64,000 nt of DNA from Pseudoxanthomonas sp. PXM03 (GTDB lineage Bacteria; Pseudomonadota; Gammaproteobacteria; Xanthomonadales; Xanthomonadaceae), in assembly GCF_014852005.1 (NCBI RefSeq), contig NZ_JACVAU010000002.1, forward strand, positions 558,001 through 622,000, in the 5' to 3' direction. The notes beneath the pieces were generated by a model. It was not told the origin of the DNA. It saw only the letters and a program-made list of their open reading frames with translations, and searched no databases. Positions within the stretch are counted from its first letter, which is position 1, and every line of letters starts with the position of its first letter. Positions 1 to 8,497 of this stretch are shown here, piece by piece. The position numbers and the translations under genes were made by a program.

Positions 1-408
1 ATGCGCAAGCTGCCGCATGCGGAGTACCTGGCGCGCTACCGGCATGCGGACCTGTTCCTCGACACGCATCCCTACAACGCGCACACCACCGCGTCCGACG
101 CGCTGTGGGCAGGCTGCCCGGTGCTGACCTGCGCGGGCGCGACGTTCGCCTCCCGCGTCGCAGGCAGCCTCAATCATCATCTCGGCCTGAACGAAATGAA
201 CATGACCGACGACGAGGCCTTCGTCGCGACCGGGATCCGGCTGGGCCGCGATGCCGCGGCACGTGCGGCCCTGCGCGAGCGCCTGCGGGCCGCGATCGCG
301 CACGCGCCGCTGTTCGACATGCCGCAGTTCGCGAAAGGCTTAGCCGACGTCGCCTGGCGCATGGCTGACCGGCACCGCAAGGGGCTGCCGCCCGCACCAC
401 TCGACTGA
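1..408 (+). CDS. SPINDLY/OGT-type O-GlcNAc transferase, C-terminal fragment
   Basis: The window opens inside this gene; only the last 135 residues are visible and the true start lies upstream. The segment with HAEYLARYRHADLFLDTHPY followed by a Thr-Thr-x-Asp-Ala-Leu-Trp-Ala-Gly stretch and LTCAG is the typical C-terminal nucleotide-sugar binding part of the glycosyltransferase 41 family. These proteins usually carry N-terminal TPR repeats and transfer a sugar to protein Ser/Thr in the cytoplasm. The bacterial target cannot be read from the fragment. The stop at 406-408 is followed closely by moaB on the same strand. Confidence 0.8.
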   Translation: MRKLPHAEYLARYRHADLFLDTHPYNAHTTASDALWAGCPVLTCAGATFASRVAGSLNHHLGLNEMNMTDDEAFVATGIRLGRDAAARAALRERLRAAIAHAPLFDMPQFAKGLADVAWRMADRHRKGLPPAPLD

Positions 409-433
409 CCCGCGATTGCGCTACCCTTCGGGC

Positions 434-952
434 ATGAGCCATGCCGACACTTTGATCCCGTTGCACCTGTGCGTGTTGACCGTCTCCGACAGCCGCACAC
501 TCGCCGAGGATCGCTCCGGCGACTACCTCGCCGATGCGCTCGCGCAGGAAGGACACCACCTGCATGACCGCGCGCTGCTGCCCGACGACCGTTACCGCCT
601 GCGTGCGCAGGTCTCGCAGTGGATCGCCGATCCCGCGGTAGATGGCATCCTGGTGACCGGCGGCACCGGCTTCACGGGTCGCGACTCCACGCCCGAGGCG
701 CTGCTGCCGCTGCTGGACAAGGAAATGCCGGGCTTCGGCGAACTGTTCCGGCACGTCAGCGTCGAGGAGATCGGCACCTCGTCGCTGCAATCGCGCGCGT
801 TCGCCGGGCTGGCGAACCAGACCTTCCTGTTCTGCCTGCCGGGCTCCACCTCGGCCTGCCGCACGGCGTGGGAGAAGATCATCCGCGCCCAACTCGACGC
901 ACGCACACGGCCCTGCAATCTGGCCACGCTGCGTCCCCGCCTGAAGGAATGA
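434..952 (+). CDS. moaB: Molybdenum cofactor biosynthesis protein MoaB
   Basis: A 172-aa protein of the MoaB/MogA fold, acting in molybdopterin adenylylation in the cytoplasm. Visible family signatures are LTVSDSR near residue 14, the GGTGFTGRD motif in the middle and the CLPGST segment near the C-terminus. I chose the ATG at 434, which gives the normal family N-terminus; an in-frame TTG at 416 would add six residues and looks unsupported. The gene follows the glycosyltransferase by about 25 bases and is followed by a small HTH gene 16 bases later, so the three could be co-transcribed. No other Mo-cofactor gene is in the window. Confidence 0.9.
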   Translation: MSHADTLIPLHLCVLTVSDSRTLAEDRSGDYLADALAQEGHHLHDRALLPDDRYRLRAQVSQWIADPAVDGILVTGGTGFTGRDSTPEALLPLLDKEMPGFGELFRHVSVEEIGTSSLQSRAFAGLANQTFLFCLPGSTSACRTAWEKIIRAQLDARTRPCNLATLRPRLKE

Positions 953-968
953 GCAAGGAGAGCCCGCC

Positions 969-1304
969 ATGTCGCTCGATGCCACCCTGCGCCTGCTGAC
1001 CAAGGCCAGCGGCCTGACCGCCGCCGATCTCGCCGCCGCCATCCCGCGCGCCGGCGTGGCCACGGTGAAATCCTGGCTGGCCGGCGAGAAGCTGCCCGGC
1101 GGCGACCAGCTCGCCGCCCTGGCACGTGCCTTCGGCGTCCCCGCGGGCGCGCTGCTGTCGGAACTGGCGACGACGCTGGATCCCGCGCGCACGCGGGGCG
1201 AGCACGACCTGCTGGCCGCCTACCGCGCCCTCAACACGCGCCAGCAAGGCGCACTGTTGGAGGTCGCGCGCGGCATGGCAGGCCATGCCCGCCGCAAACG
1301 CTGA
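969..1304 (+). CDS. Small XRE-like helix-turn-helix protein
   Basis: A 111-aa protein with a good ribosome binding site (AAGGAG about 8 bases before the ATG). Residues 5-65 read like a divergent Cro/C1-type helix-turn-helix: [20 protein letters not shown], then [20 protein letters not shown] and the AFGVP segment. This is the usual recognition-helix and following-helix layout of XRE domains. The C-terminal half is helical and basic at the end. It probably binds DNA as a regulator; its targets are unknown. It lies between moaB and ppk2 on the same strand. Confidence 0.6.
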   Translation: MSLDATLRLLTKASGLTAADLAAAIPRAGVATVKSWLAGEKLPGGDQLAALARAFGVPAGALLSELATTLDPARTRGEHDLLAAYRALNTRQQGALLEVARGMAGHARRKR

Positions 1305-1331
1305 ATCCCCTGCCACCGCACAGGACACGCG

Positions 1332-2111
1332 ATGAAGACTCTCAAACGCAAGGATTACGAAGCCCAGCTCAGGCCCTTGCAGCTCGAACTGGCCGCGATG
1401 GCACGCTGGGCGTCGCACTGCGGCGCCCGCATCGTGGTGGTGATGGAAGGCCGCGACACCGCCGGCAAGGGCGGCGCCATCGGCGCGATCACCGAGCATC
1501 TCAACCCGCGCCAATGCCGCGTGGTGGCACTGCCGAAACCGAGCGAACGCGAAGCCACGCAGTGGTACTTCCAGCGCTACATCACGCACCTGCCGGCCGC
1601 CGGCGAGATCGTGCTGTTCGATCGCAGCTGGTACAACCGCGCCGGCGTGGAGAAGGTGATGGGCTACTGCACGGACGAACAGCATGCACGGTTCCTCGCG
1701 CAGGCGCCGGTGTTCGAGAAGGGCATCACCGACGACGGCATCCTGCTGTTCAAGTACTGGCTGTGCGTGGACCAGGCGCAGCAGGAAGAGCGCTTCGCCG
1801 AACGCGCCGACGAGCCGCTGAAGAGCTGGAAACTGTCGCCGATCGACCTGAAGGCGCGCGAGAAGTACGCCGACTACACCGCCGCGCGCGAAACGATGCT
1901 CAAGGCGACGCACACCAAGCATGCGCCGTGGACACTGGTCGACTTCAACGACCAGCGCACCGGGCGGCTCACGCTGATCCGCGACCTGCTGGATCGCCTG
2001 CCCGACACGCAGGTGCCACTGGAGCCGCTGGGTCTGCCGCCGCTGAAAGGCAAGCTGCACAAGGAACGCTACACCGTGCTGAAACCGATCAAGCCGCAGC
2101 GCGGCGGCTGA
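1332..2111 (+). CDS. ppk2: Polyphosphate kinase 2 family protein
   Basis: A 259-aa one-domain PPK2. It transfers phosphate between polyphosphate and nucleoside (di)phosphates in the cytoplasm. Visible motifs are the Walker A loop GRDTAGKGG at residues 40-48, the FDRSWYNRAGVE Walker B/lid motif at 96-107, and the conserved WKLSPID segment near 178. Length and motif set fit single-domain PPK2 enzymes. Whether it prefers making ATP/GTP or polyP cannot be told from sequence alone. It starts 27 bases after the HTH gene stop. Confidence 0.92.
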   Translation: MKTLKRKDYEAQLRPLQLELAAMARWASHCGARIVVVMEGRDTAGKGGAIGAITEHLNPRQCRVVALPKPSEREATQWYFQRYITHLPAAGEIVLFDRSWYNRAGVEKVMGYCTDEQHARFLAQAPVFEKGITDDGILLFKYWLCVDQAQQEERFAERADEPLKSWKLSPIDLKAREKYADYTAARETMLKATHTKHAPWTLVDFNDQRTGRLTLIRDLLDRLPDTQVPLEPLGLPPLKGKLHKERYTVLKPIKPQRGG

Positions 2112-2114
2112 TGC

Positions 2115-2519
2115 ATGCGGGCACTCCTGATGGCCGCCCTGTGGCTGGCGGCGTCGCACGCGATGGCGCAGCAGGCTGCCACGACGGACGACACCTCCGC
2201 GACCACGCTGGAAACCCTGACCGTCAGGCCGGATCCGGAAGAAGTGGTGGATCTCTACCGCTTCGAGAATCCCGTCGACGTCGCACCCACGGTGTTCAGC
2301 CGCCGCTGGAAGGAACCGGCCAGCCTCGAGCAGCTCGGCAAGAACGGCGGCATCGTGCCCGTGCTGGTCGGACTGGCCGCGCAGCAGGTCCAGAAGGGGG
2401 CGCGCAAAATCCCGGGCTGGAAGGAACCGGAGCAACCGGCGACCGCGCGGCCACCGCCACTGGACGAACAGCAGGCCGCGCGTGCCCTGCGCCTGCACAA
2501 CGCGGGCGACCAGCCCTAG
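2115..2519 (+). CDS. Periplasmic protein of unknown function
   Basis: A 134-aa protein starting 3 bases after the ppk2 stop, so probably translationally coupled to it. Residues 1-18 form a Sec signal peptide (hydrophobic MAALWLAASHAMA, cleavage expected before QQ). The mature part has no recognised domain. It is acidic at the N-terminus (TTDDTSATT, PDPEEVVDLYRFENPVDVAP) and ends in a proline- and glutamine-rich basic tail. I do not recognise the family. Its 3' end faces the tandem repeat array and the convergent acyP operon. Confidence 0.65.
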   Translation: MRALLMAALWLAASHAMAQQAATTDDTSATTLETLTVRPDPEEVVDLYRFENPVDVAPTVFSRRWKEPASLEQLGKNGGIVPVLVGLAAQQVQKGARKIPGWKEPEQPATARPPPLDEQQAARALRLHNAGDQP

Positions 2520-2539
2520 GCAATCACCGATTCAGTGAT

Positions 2540-2728
2540 CTCGTCCTTGGTGTGCCTGTCGTAGACCCCGCTCGCAGCGAGCCTGTCGTAGACCCCGTCC
2601 GTGGTGGGCTTGCCATGGAGCCCGCTCATGGTGAGCCTGTTGCAAATCCATCTCGTAGCGGGCCTGTCGCAGATGCCGTTCGTGGTGAACCTGTCATAGA
2701 TCCCGTTCGTGGTGAGCCTGTCGAACCA
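2540..2728. repeat. Seven-unit 27-bp degenerate tandem repeat array
   Basis: Seven imperfect 27-bp units begin at 2540, 2567, 2594, 2621, 2648, 2675 and 2702. The consensus starts CCCGTTCGTGGTGAGCCTG and ends TCGTAGAT. Because 27 is a multiple of three, both strands stay open, giving false 9-residue-repeat reading frames. The last unit is closest to the widespread intergenic element containing GTGGTGAGCCTGTCGAACCA. The array lies between the 3' ends of convergent genes. Confidence 0.85.
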
Positions 2729-2810
2729 CGCTCTTTGCATTGAATCGACAGATCACGACAACCCCGCTTCGCCGCCAGAAGCGTGGTTCGACAAGCTCAC
2801 CACGAACGGC
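2703..2810. repeat. Inverted repeat closing the tandem array
   Basis: The last unit of the array plus three bases (2703-2732) is the reverse complement, with only two or so mismatches, of 2781-2810, which begins GCGTGGTTCGACAAGCTCAC. The arms are about 30 bp and are separated by 48 bases, so the RNA could form a long hairpin on either strand. This may end transcription from both convergent genes, though no U-tract follows the arms. The remaining bases to 2867 hold nothing I recognise. Confidence 0.75.
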
Positions 2811-2867
2811 ATACAAAGGGCTGCACCTGTGCGGCGCCCTGGTCCAGTCTTTCTGCTTCCAGTCCGG

Positions 2868-3134
2868 TCAGCCGGTGACGAAGCCTTCGTTCACCCATCC
2901 CGTCCACGCATCGCGCACGACCGATTCAACGCGCGCGGCGGATGGCCCCTGGTGAAGCCACGCCTCCAGCGCATCGAGTGCCGTCGCATCGCCTTGGGCG
3001 ATCACTTCCACGCGGCCATCGGGAAGATTGGTGGCGCGGCCGGCCAGTCCCAGATCGAGCGCGCGCTCCCGGGTCGATGCACGGAAGAACACCCCCTGCA
3101 CCTTGCCGCTGACCAGAAAGCGGGCGGTCGCCAT
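2868..3134 (-). CDS. acyP: Acylphosphatase
   Basis: An 88-aa cytoplasmic acylphosphatase that hydrolyses acyl-phosphates. The signature KVQGVFFRAS is present with catalytic Arg18, and the second signature GRATNLPDGRVEV has catalytic Asn36. Size is normal for the family. The ATG at 3134 overlaps the stop of the upstream tlpA-like gene (ATGA), which fixes the start and indicates translational coupling in a brkB-like/tlpA/acyP operon. Confidence 0.93.
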   Translation of the reverse strand: MATARFLVSGKVQGVFFRASTRERALDLGLAGRATNLPDGRVEVIAQGDATALDALEAWLHQGPSAARVESVVRDAWTGWVNEGFVTG

Positions 3135-3706
3135 CACGCCTCCGCTGCGGGACCGCCGGCTGCGGCGATGGCAGCCTCGATTTCCTTGCCGGTGACCGGA
3201 CCCAGGAACTGCTTGGCGACCTTGCCGTCCGGCGCAATCAGGTAGGTCAGCGGCAGACCGCGGGGCGTGGCGAAATCCGCCGGCGGGTTGTACACGTCGA
3301 GGATGGCGATGGGATACACCACCGGCCGTTCCGCGAGGAACGCCTTGAGATCCTCGGGCTCGATTTCCTCGTAAGCCAGGCCGATCACCTCGACATGGTC
3401 GTTGTCCTTGTCCAGCGCCGACAGGTCGGGCATTTCCTTCAGGCAGGGCGCGCACCACGTCGCCCAGAAGTTCACCACCACCCACTTGCCGCGGTGCGAG
3501 GCCAGGGCGTAGTCGGCGCCATCAAGCGTCTTCACCTGCAACATCGGGATGTCGACGGTGCGGTCCGCAGGCTTTTCCGTGGCCGGATCGACATCCTGCA
3601 CGTGCGCCTCGATTGCCGGTTCCGCCGCTTCGGGGGGCGCCGAGCCGGCATTGCACGCCGCCAATGACAGCACGATGGCCAGCGACAGAGAGGAAACAGA
3701 CTTCAT
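3134..3706 (-). CDS. TlpA-family thiol-disulfide oxidoreductase lipoprotein
   Basis: A 190-aa lipoprotein. The signal peptide has a lipobox ending LAAC (Cys18). A linker rich in Ala, Pro and Glu follows, then a thioredoxin fold with the active site WCAPC (Cys85 and Cys88) and a cis-Pro region GLPLTYLI near residue 150. It should sit in the periplasm and act as a reductant in disulfide exchange, as TlpA/ResA relatives do in cytochrome maturation; the partner is not visible here. Its start codon overlaps the stop of the brkB-like gene (ATGA). Confidence 0.9.
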   Translation of the reverse strand: MKSVSSLSLAIVLSLAACNAGSAPPEAAEPAIEAHVQDVDPATEKPADRTVDIPMLQVKTLDGADYALASHRGKWVVVNFWATWCAPCLKEMPDLSALDKDNDHVEVIGLAYEEIEPEDLKAFLAERPVVYPIAILDVYNPPADFATPRGLPLTYLIAPDGKVAKQFLGPVTGKEIEAAIAAAGGPAAEA

Positions 3707-4980
3707 GCAGGCTCCTGGTGGGATTCGGTGAACAGGTCGCTGACGCGCTTCTTGAGCAGTTCACGCAGCGGTACGCGCAGGTCATCCAACGCCATGCGGG
3801 CGGCGCGGCCGAGCGCATCGTCATGGAACGGCAGGTGCGCCTCGGCCACCGGCACGCGCAACTGGCAGGCTTCGTACAGATCGCACAGGGTCAGGTCGTC
3901 CAGGTCGCGTGCCAGCAACCATTCGCCTTCCTCGTCGCGGCGCAGCAGGTTGATCTCGGACAGCTGCCCCAGCATCTGCTGGATCAGCGAATCGGTCAGC
4001 ATCGGCTCCATCGCCAGGATCTGGTCACTGTGCAGTCCCTGCCCCTTCCCGCGGGCCTGGGCGAAGCGCCCCAGCATGCGCAGCAGGCCGTAGAGTTCGT
4101 AGCCCAGCGGCAACCGCAACGCGGCGGGCTGGTAGCGAAAGGCGGCCATGCCCGATGCCAGCGAAGCGCCCAGCAGCACGGCGATCCAGCACAGGTAGAT
4201 CCACAGCAGCAGGATCGGCGCTGCCGCGACCGCGCCGTAGATCTTCTGGTAGGTGTTGAAGCTGCCCAGGTAGGCGCCCAACCCCCACTTCGCCAGTTCC
4301 AGCAACACGGTCGCCAACAAGGCACCCGCCATCGCATAGCGCCACTTGATGGTCCGGTGCGGCACCACGCGGTAGATCACTACGATCGCCGCCAGTTCGA
4401 TCAATACCGGCGCCACGCTGAGCGACAGCGTCTGCAACCAACGCCCGCCACTGGTCGCGAACACCGGCAATGCGTAGAAGCGCGCGGACAACGCCAGCGA
4501 TGCGGCGGCCATCAGTGCACCCAGCGTCAGCACGGTCCAGTACACCAGGAAGCGCGACAGCTTCGGCCGCGCACTGCGCACGCGCCAGATGCGATTGAAC
4601 GTGGCCTCGATGCTGTTGAGCGTGATCAGCAGCGACGCCACCAGGGCGATCACGCCCACCGCGGTCAGCTTGCCGGTGTTGGCGAGGAAGCCGTCCAGCT
4701 TCTCCTTCAGGCTGACCGCCGCGCCCGGCAGGAAGTTGGCGAAGATGTAGTCGCGCAGCTGCGCGCTCCACTCCTGGAACACCGGGAACGCCGACAGCAC
4801 GCCGAACACCACCATGGCCAGCGGCACCAGCGCGAACAAGGTGGTGTAGGCCAGCGAACCAGCGGCCTGGAACAGGCGGTCATCGAGGAAGCGCTTGGCC
4901 AGGAAACGGAAGAACGTGCCCATGCGTGCGCGGTCGCGCATGCGCTCTGTCCAGCGGTTCAACGAGTCCAAGGGCTCCAT
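3703..4980 (-). CDS. YihY/BrkB family inner membrane protein
   Basis: A 425-aa protein. Residues about 30-290 contain six hydrophobic segments and the family hallmark RFLDDRLFQAAGSLAYTTLF, so it belongs to the YihY/virulence factor BrkB family (once misnamed RNase BN). A cytoplasmic C-terminal extension of about 125 residues (GYELYGLLRMLGRFAQARGK onward) has a winged-helix-like look. The function of the family is not settled. It is the first gene of the three-gene minus-strand operon and is divergent from wrbA across 77 bases. Confidence 0.88.
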   Translation of the reverse strand: MEPLDSLNRWTERMRDRARMGTFFRFLAKRFLDDRLFQAAGSLAYTTLFALVPLAMVVFGVLSAFPVFQEWSAQLRDYIFANFLPGAAVSLKEKLDGFLANTGKLTAVGVIALVASLLITLNSIEATFNRIWRVRSARPKLSRFLVYWTVLTLGALMAAASLALSARFYALPVFATSGGRWLQTLSLSVAPVLIELAAIVVIYRVVPHRTIKWRYAMAGALLATVLLELAKWGLGAYLGSFNTYQKIYGAVAAAPILLLWIYLCWIAVLLGASLASGMAAFRYQPAALRLPLGYELYGLLRMLGRFAQARGKGQGLHSDQILAMEPMLTDSLIQQMLGQLSEINLLRRDEEGEWLLARDLDDLTLCDLYEACQLRVPVAEAHLPFHDDALGRAARMALDDLRVPLRELLKKRVSDLFTESHQEPA

Positions 4981-4994
4981 GGGCGGAAGGGTAA

Positions 4995-5653
<659 letters not shown>

Positions 5654-5654
<1 letters not shown>

Positions 5655-5986
5655 TGGACCGTTCGCGCCTGCTGCTGGCCGCGTTGCTGCAATTGCTGGC
5701 CGTCCTCTACGCGGTGTGGTTCTACGGCGACCGCCAGTACACGCTGGCACTGCTGGTGTTCGCCCTGCCGCCGATCCTGCTGATGATCGGCGTGATGGCG
5801 CGTCGGCGCACTGCCGCGTTCTGGGCGGGCGTCTTCGCGCTGTTCTGGTTCTCGCACGCCGTGATGGTGGCGTGGGCCGATCCGGTGAAGGCGAAGTTCG
5901 CCTGGGCCGGCATCGTACTGTCCATCGGCATCGTGCTGGCCACCAGCTGGCCCGCCTTCGCCAAGCGGTTCGGCAGGAAGGCGTGA
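5654..5986 (+). CDS. DUF2069 membrane protein
   Basis: A 110-aa integral membrane protein with four hydrophobic stretches, roughly residues 6-25, 29-47, 57-75 and 82-100. It matches the small DUF2069 family, which is commonly next to wrbA; the function is unknown. It overlaps wrbA at its start and the next gene at its end (GTGA), so the three genes probably form one transcript. Confidence 0.82.
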
Positions 5987-6690
5987 CGCGCTTCGTTGCC
6001 ACGCTGCTGCTGTGCCTGCTGGCGCCCAGTGCATGGGCGCAGGACGCCCTCTGCGAGCCGGGCGATCCGGCTCGCGTGGAGAACCGCGACGGCAGTACGT
6101 TGTCGCTGCGCGTCGAGTGTTCCACTTCCGCCACGCGCCGCTACGTCGCCGAGCTGACGTGTGCCGACGGCCTGGTGTGCGACCGCCTGCAGGTCGAGCA
6201 GGACGTCACCGAGACGCCCATGGGCCATGCCGGCCTGGTGGACTTGGACGGGGACGGGATGCACGAGGTGGAGGTCCGCGGCATGTGCGGCGCCGGGCCG
6301 AACTGCGAGGGCGATGTGTACCGGATCGATCCGGCCACGCGGACGTTGCGCCACTTCTTCAGCGGCGGCTATTACGAGTTGCAGGTCATCGATGGCTGGT
6401 TGGTGGAATCCGGACGCAGCAGCTGCTGCAGTTGGGAATTCCACCTGTGGCGCCTGGACACGCCACGCGCCGGACCGCTCGACTACGACAGCATGGACCT
6501 GATGGCGCAGGTGGATGCCGGTGGCGACGACGACGGCAACGTCACCAGCGTGCAATGCACGTTCACCCGGCAAAGCGGCGATAATCGTGCGGTCGTCGCG
6601 CCGCCGTCGCCCGCGCTGGAAGCGATCTGCCGGCATTACGGCGAGCCGTACGACCTGACTTCCCCGGATACAACGCCAGGCGCGCCGTGA
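5983..6690 (+). CDS. Periplasmic protein with DxDxDG calcium-type loop
   Basis: A 235-aa protein with a GTG start at 5983 that overlaps the DUF2069 stop (GTGA). Residues 1-19 are a Sec signal peptide ending PSAWA before QD. The mature part has several Cys pairs and an FG-GAP-like loop GLVDLDGDGMHEVEV (residues 84-98), followed by YRIDPATRTL and a VIDGWLVESG segment. This order of a D-x-D-x-D-G loop, a Y-x-D/hydrophobic strand and a DG(R/W)L strand recalls the XAC2610-type inhibitor encoded at 18.1-19.0 kb, though similarity is low. The exact role is unknown. Confidence 0.65.
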   Translation: MTRFVATLLLCLLAPSAWAQDALCEPGDPARVENRDGSTLSLRVECSTSATRRYVAELTCADGLVCDRLQVEQDVTETPMGHAGLVDLDGDGMHEVEVRGMCGAGPNCEGDVYRIDPATRTLRHFFSGGYYELQVIDGWLVESGRSSCCSWEFHLWRLDTPRAGPLDYDSMDLMAQVDAGGDDDGNVTSVQCTFTRQSGDNRAVVAPPSPALEAICRHYGEPYDLTSPDTTPGAP

Positions 6691-6710
6691 GCGCCGGCAG
6701 GAGCATAGAG

Positions 6711-7196
6711 ATGGACGAGCTGCTGATCGTCACCACCGGTGGCACGATCGACAAGATCTACTTCGACGACAAGTCCGATTACCAGATCGGCGATCCGCAG
6801 ATCGGCATGATCCTGCGCGAGCTGGGGGTGACGTTCCGTTTCACCGTCATCCCGATCCTGCGCAAGGATTCGCTGCACATCACCGACGAGGACCGCGAGC
6901 TGATCCGCGCGACCATCGCCGCGCAGCCGACCAAGCATGTGCTGGTGACGCACGGCACCGACAGCATGGTGCAGACGGGCCACGTGCTGGCCTCCATCCC
7001 GGACAAGACCATCGTGATGACCGGCGCCCTCAGCCCGGCCCGCTTCCGCGGCTCGGACGCGGAGTTCAACATCGGCTGCGCGATCGGTGCGGTGCAGTCG
7101 CTGCCGGCGGGGGTGTACATCGCGATGAACGGGCGGATCTGGGACCCGGCGAAGGTGCGGAAGAATGTGGCGGCGAATCGGTTTGAGGCGGTTTGA
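6711..7196 (+). CDS. Half-length asparaginase-family protein
   Basis: A 161-aa protein matching only the N-terminal domain of L-asparaginases. The first catalytic motif TTGGTIDK (Thr12 as candidate nucleophile) and the second, VTHGTDSM (residues 79-86, Thr83/Asp84), are both present, as is a later MTGALSP segment. The whole C-terminal domain that completes the active site in the dimer interface is absent. Short proteins of this kind are common in gammaproteobacteria and their activity is uncertain. A terminator follows. Confidence 0.78.
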   Translation: MDELLIVTTGGTIDKIYFDDKSDYQIGDPQIGMILRELGVTFRFTVIPILRKDSLHITDEDRELIRATIAAQPTKHVLVTHGTDSMVQTGHVLASIPDKTIVMTGALSPARFRGSDAEFNIGCAIGAVQSLPAGVYIAMNGRIWDPAKVRKNVAANRFEAV

Positions 7197-7227
7197 TACC
7201 GTCAGGCTGGTGGATGCTTCGGTAACA

Positions 7228-7253
7228 ACAAGGCCCGCTGATGCGGGCCTTGT
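7228..7253 (+). terminator. Rho-independent terminator
   Basis: An 11-bp stem, ACAAGGCCCGC / GCGGGCCTTGT, with loop TGAT lies 31 bases after the asparaginase-like stop. The following bases are only moderately T-rich (GCTTTGT), but the stem is strong. Confidence 0.8.
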
Positions 7254-7347
7254 GCTTTGTCGGGCAACAAACTTGCCTCTGATCGCTGCCTTCATAGACG
7301 CAGATCGCGTCACACGATCTGCGCCCATTCCATAGAACTGAATTCAA

Positions 7348-7557
7348 TCAGTTGTACGGTTTCGTCGGATTGGGATTGCCGGTGTTTGGCACCCAAACCC
7401 AAGCGCAGCCAGAAGCGACGCATACCCACTGGAAGCACCCTGACACCGTGCACACCTCGCCTTCGCCGGCTTGAGCTGGGGCAGGAACCGCTACGCCAAC
7501 ACCAACAACCATCATTGCTACTGCCAGTGCCAACGAAAAGCCATGCCTTGCTTTCAT
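7348..7557 (-). CDS. Small Cys/Trp-rich secreted peptide
   Basis: A 69-aa product with ATG at 7557 preceded by AAGGAT (about 6 bases upstream). Residues 1-29 are a signal peptide with a long hydrophobic core (LALAVAMMVVGVGVAV) ending PAQA before GEGE. The mature peptide of about 40 residues has Cys in CTVSGCFQWVCVASGCAW, that is four Cys in 16 residues, plus three Trp and a Pro/Asn-rich tail NPNPTKPYN. It could be a disulfide-stabilised secreted peptide. No family was recognised, and the surrounding DNA is less GC-rich than the flanks. Confidence 0.55.
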   Translation of the reverse strand: MKARHGFSLALAVAMMVVGVGVAVPAPAQAGEGEVCTVSGCFQWVCVASGCAWVWVPNTGNPNPTKPYN

Positions 7558-7704
7558 AAGATCATCCTTGCTTCTTGTGCGCACTCGTAGGTAAGTGCCA
7601 AATCAGTAGATACTCCGATCCATTCCCCGTCAATAAGATCACACTGGTAAATTAATGTACCGAAGTGATGCCGACGAGAGAAACACGGGCTACTCAGGTC
7701 AGAC

Positions 7705-8070
7705 CTACGGCGGCGAAATGACGAATGCGTAGAGGCTTCCCGACAGCGGGACGGCGTTTGCACCCATGGCCTCATACAGCGAGATAGCCCTGTGGTTACT
7801 GGAACGCACATTGTTGATCACAAGCTCACGGCACCCCTTGTCACGCGCCTTCTGCCGCAGCTGCTCAATCACCATACTTCCATAGCCACGTGAGCGCTGC
7901 CTTGAATCAATTTCTATCTTCTCCAGCACAAAGCTTTCTCCGGGCTCGAACCAGCCATGAGCACGACCTACCCGGCGGCCATCGAGCCATGGCTCGATGA
8001 CATAGTGCCGCCGCTGCTGGCTCTCCTCGAAGCGCCAGTCTGTTTTCAATTGGAGATGGTTTGCTTTCAA
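7705..8070 (-). CDS. GNAT family N-acetyltransferase
   Basis: A 121-aa protein with the GNAT core. VLEKIEIDSRQRSRGYGSMV contains the acetyl-CoA pyrophosphate loop RxRGYG, followed by a helix (IEQLRQKARDKGCREL), the strand VINNVRSSN and the RAISLYEAMGA motif of the acetyl-CoA site. The substrate cannot be read. It is short for the fold but looks complete. The gene stands alone in a less GC-rich pocket between the Cys-rich peptide and a REP-containing gap. Confidence 0.72.
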   Translation of the reverse strand: MKANHLQLKTDWRFEESQQRRHYVIEPWLDGRRVGRAHGWFEPGESFVLEKIEIDSRQRSRGYGSMVIEQLRQKARDKGCRELVINNVRSSNHRAISLYEAMGANAVPLSGSLYAFVISPP

Positions 8071-8227
8071 TGGTTGTCTACTTGTCTGCTATGGCCGGAC
8101 ACCTGAGTCAAGCCGGGTCGCCTAGCGGCCAGGGCAAAGGGGAAACAGGGGTCCGGAAACGGGGGCCAGAGTACCTTCTCCGAGCGGATCCGCGCGACCG
8201 GCGCGGCGCAACGGACGTAGGCATAGT

Positions 8228-8370
8228 GTTGGGGTGAGTGCAGCGAAGCCCAACACCGTCACCCTACATCTGCACGGAAGCGTCCACGGGGCGAGCCAAT
8301 CTGCGCATGCCGAGAGTTCGAGCACCCATCATCTTCCCCGCGTGTTGGGCTTCGCTGCGCTCACCCCAAC
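8228..8370. repeat. REP inverted pair in the 8.07-8.50 kb intergenic gap
   Basis: Positions 8228-8254 (GTTGGGGTGAGTGCAGCGAA then GCCCAAC) and 8344-8370 are near-exact reverse complements, 27 bp each, separated by 89 bases. The second copy is preceded by ACCCATCATCTTCCCCGC (8324-8341), the same leader found upstream of the RAYT gene at 10845. These are REP/BIME-like elements. The rest of the gap from 8071 to 8497 holds no gene that I can support. Confidence 0.85.
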
Positions 8371-8497
8371 CTATGCGCTACGAAACACCGGCAGAGCGAT
8401 ATCGACAAACTGTTGCATCGATCGGTTGAATCCGGGGCCATAAGCAGACATCCAAACACTCGATCGCTCAGGCCCTGCCGGCGCGACTCGGAAAGCA

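Noticed and set aside
2540..2728. CRISPR array
   Set aside because: The repeats are contiguous 27-bp tandem units with no spacers.
2516..2740. Short frames with 9-residue repeats on both strands across the tandem array
   Set aside because: They arise because the 27-bp unit is a multiple of three. The dispersed intergenic element they come from is non-coding.
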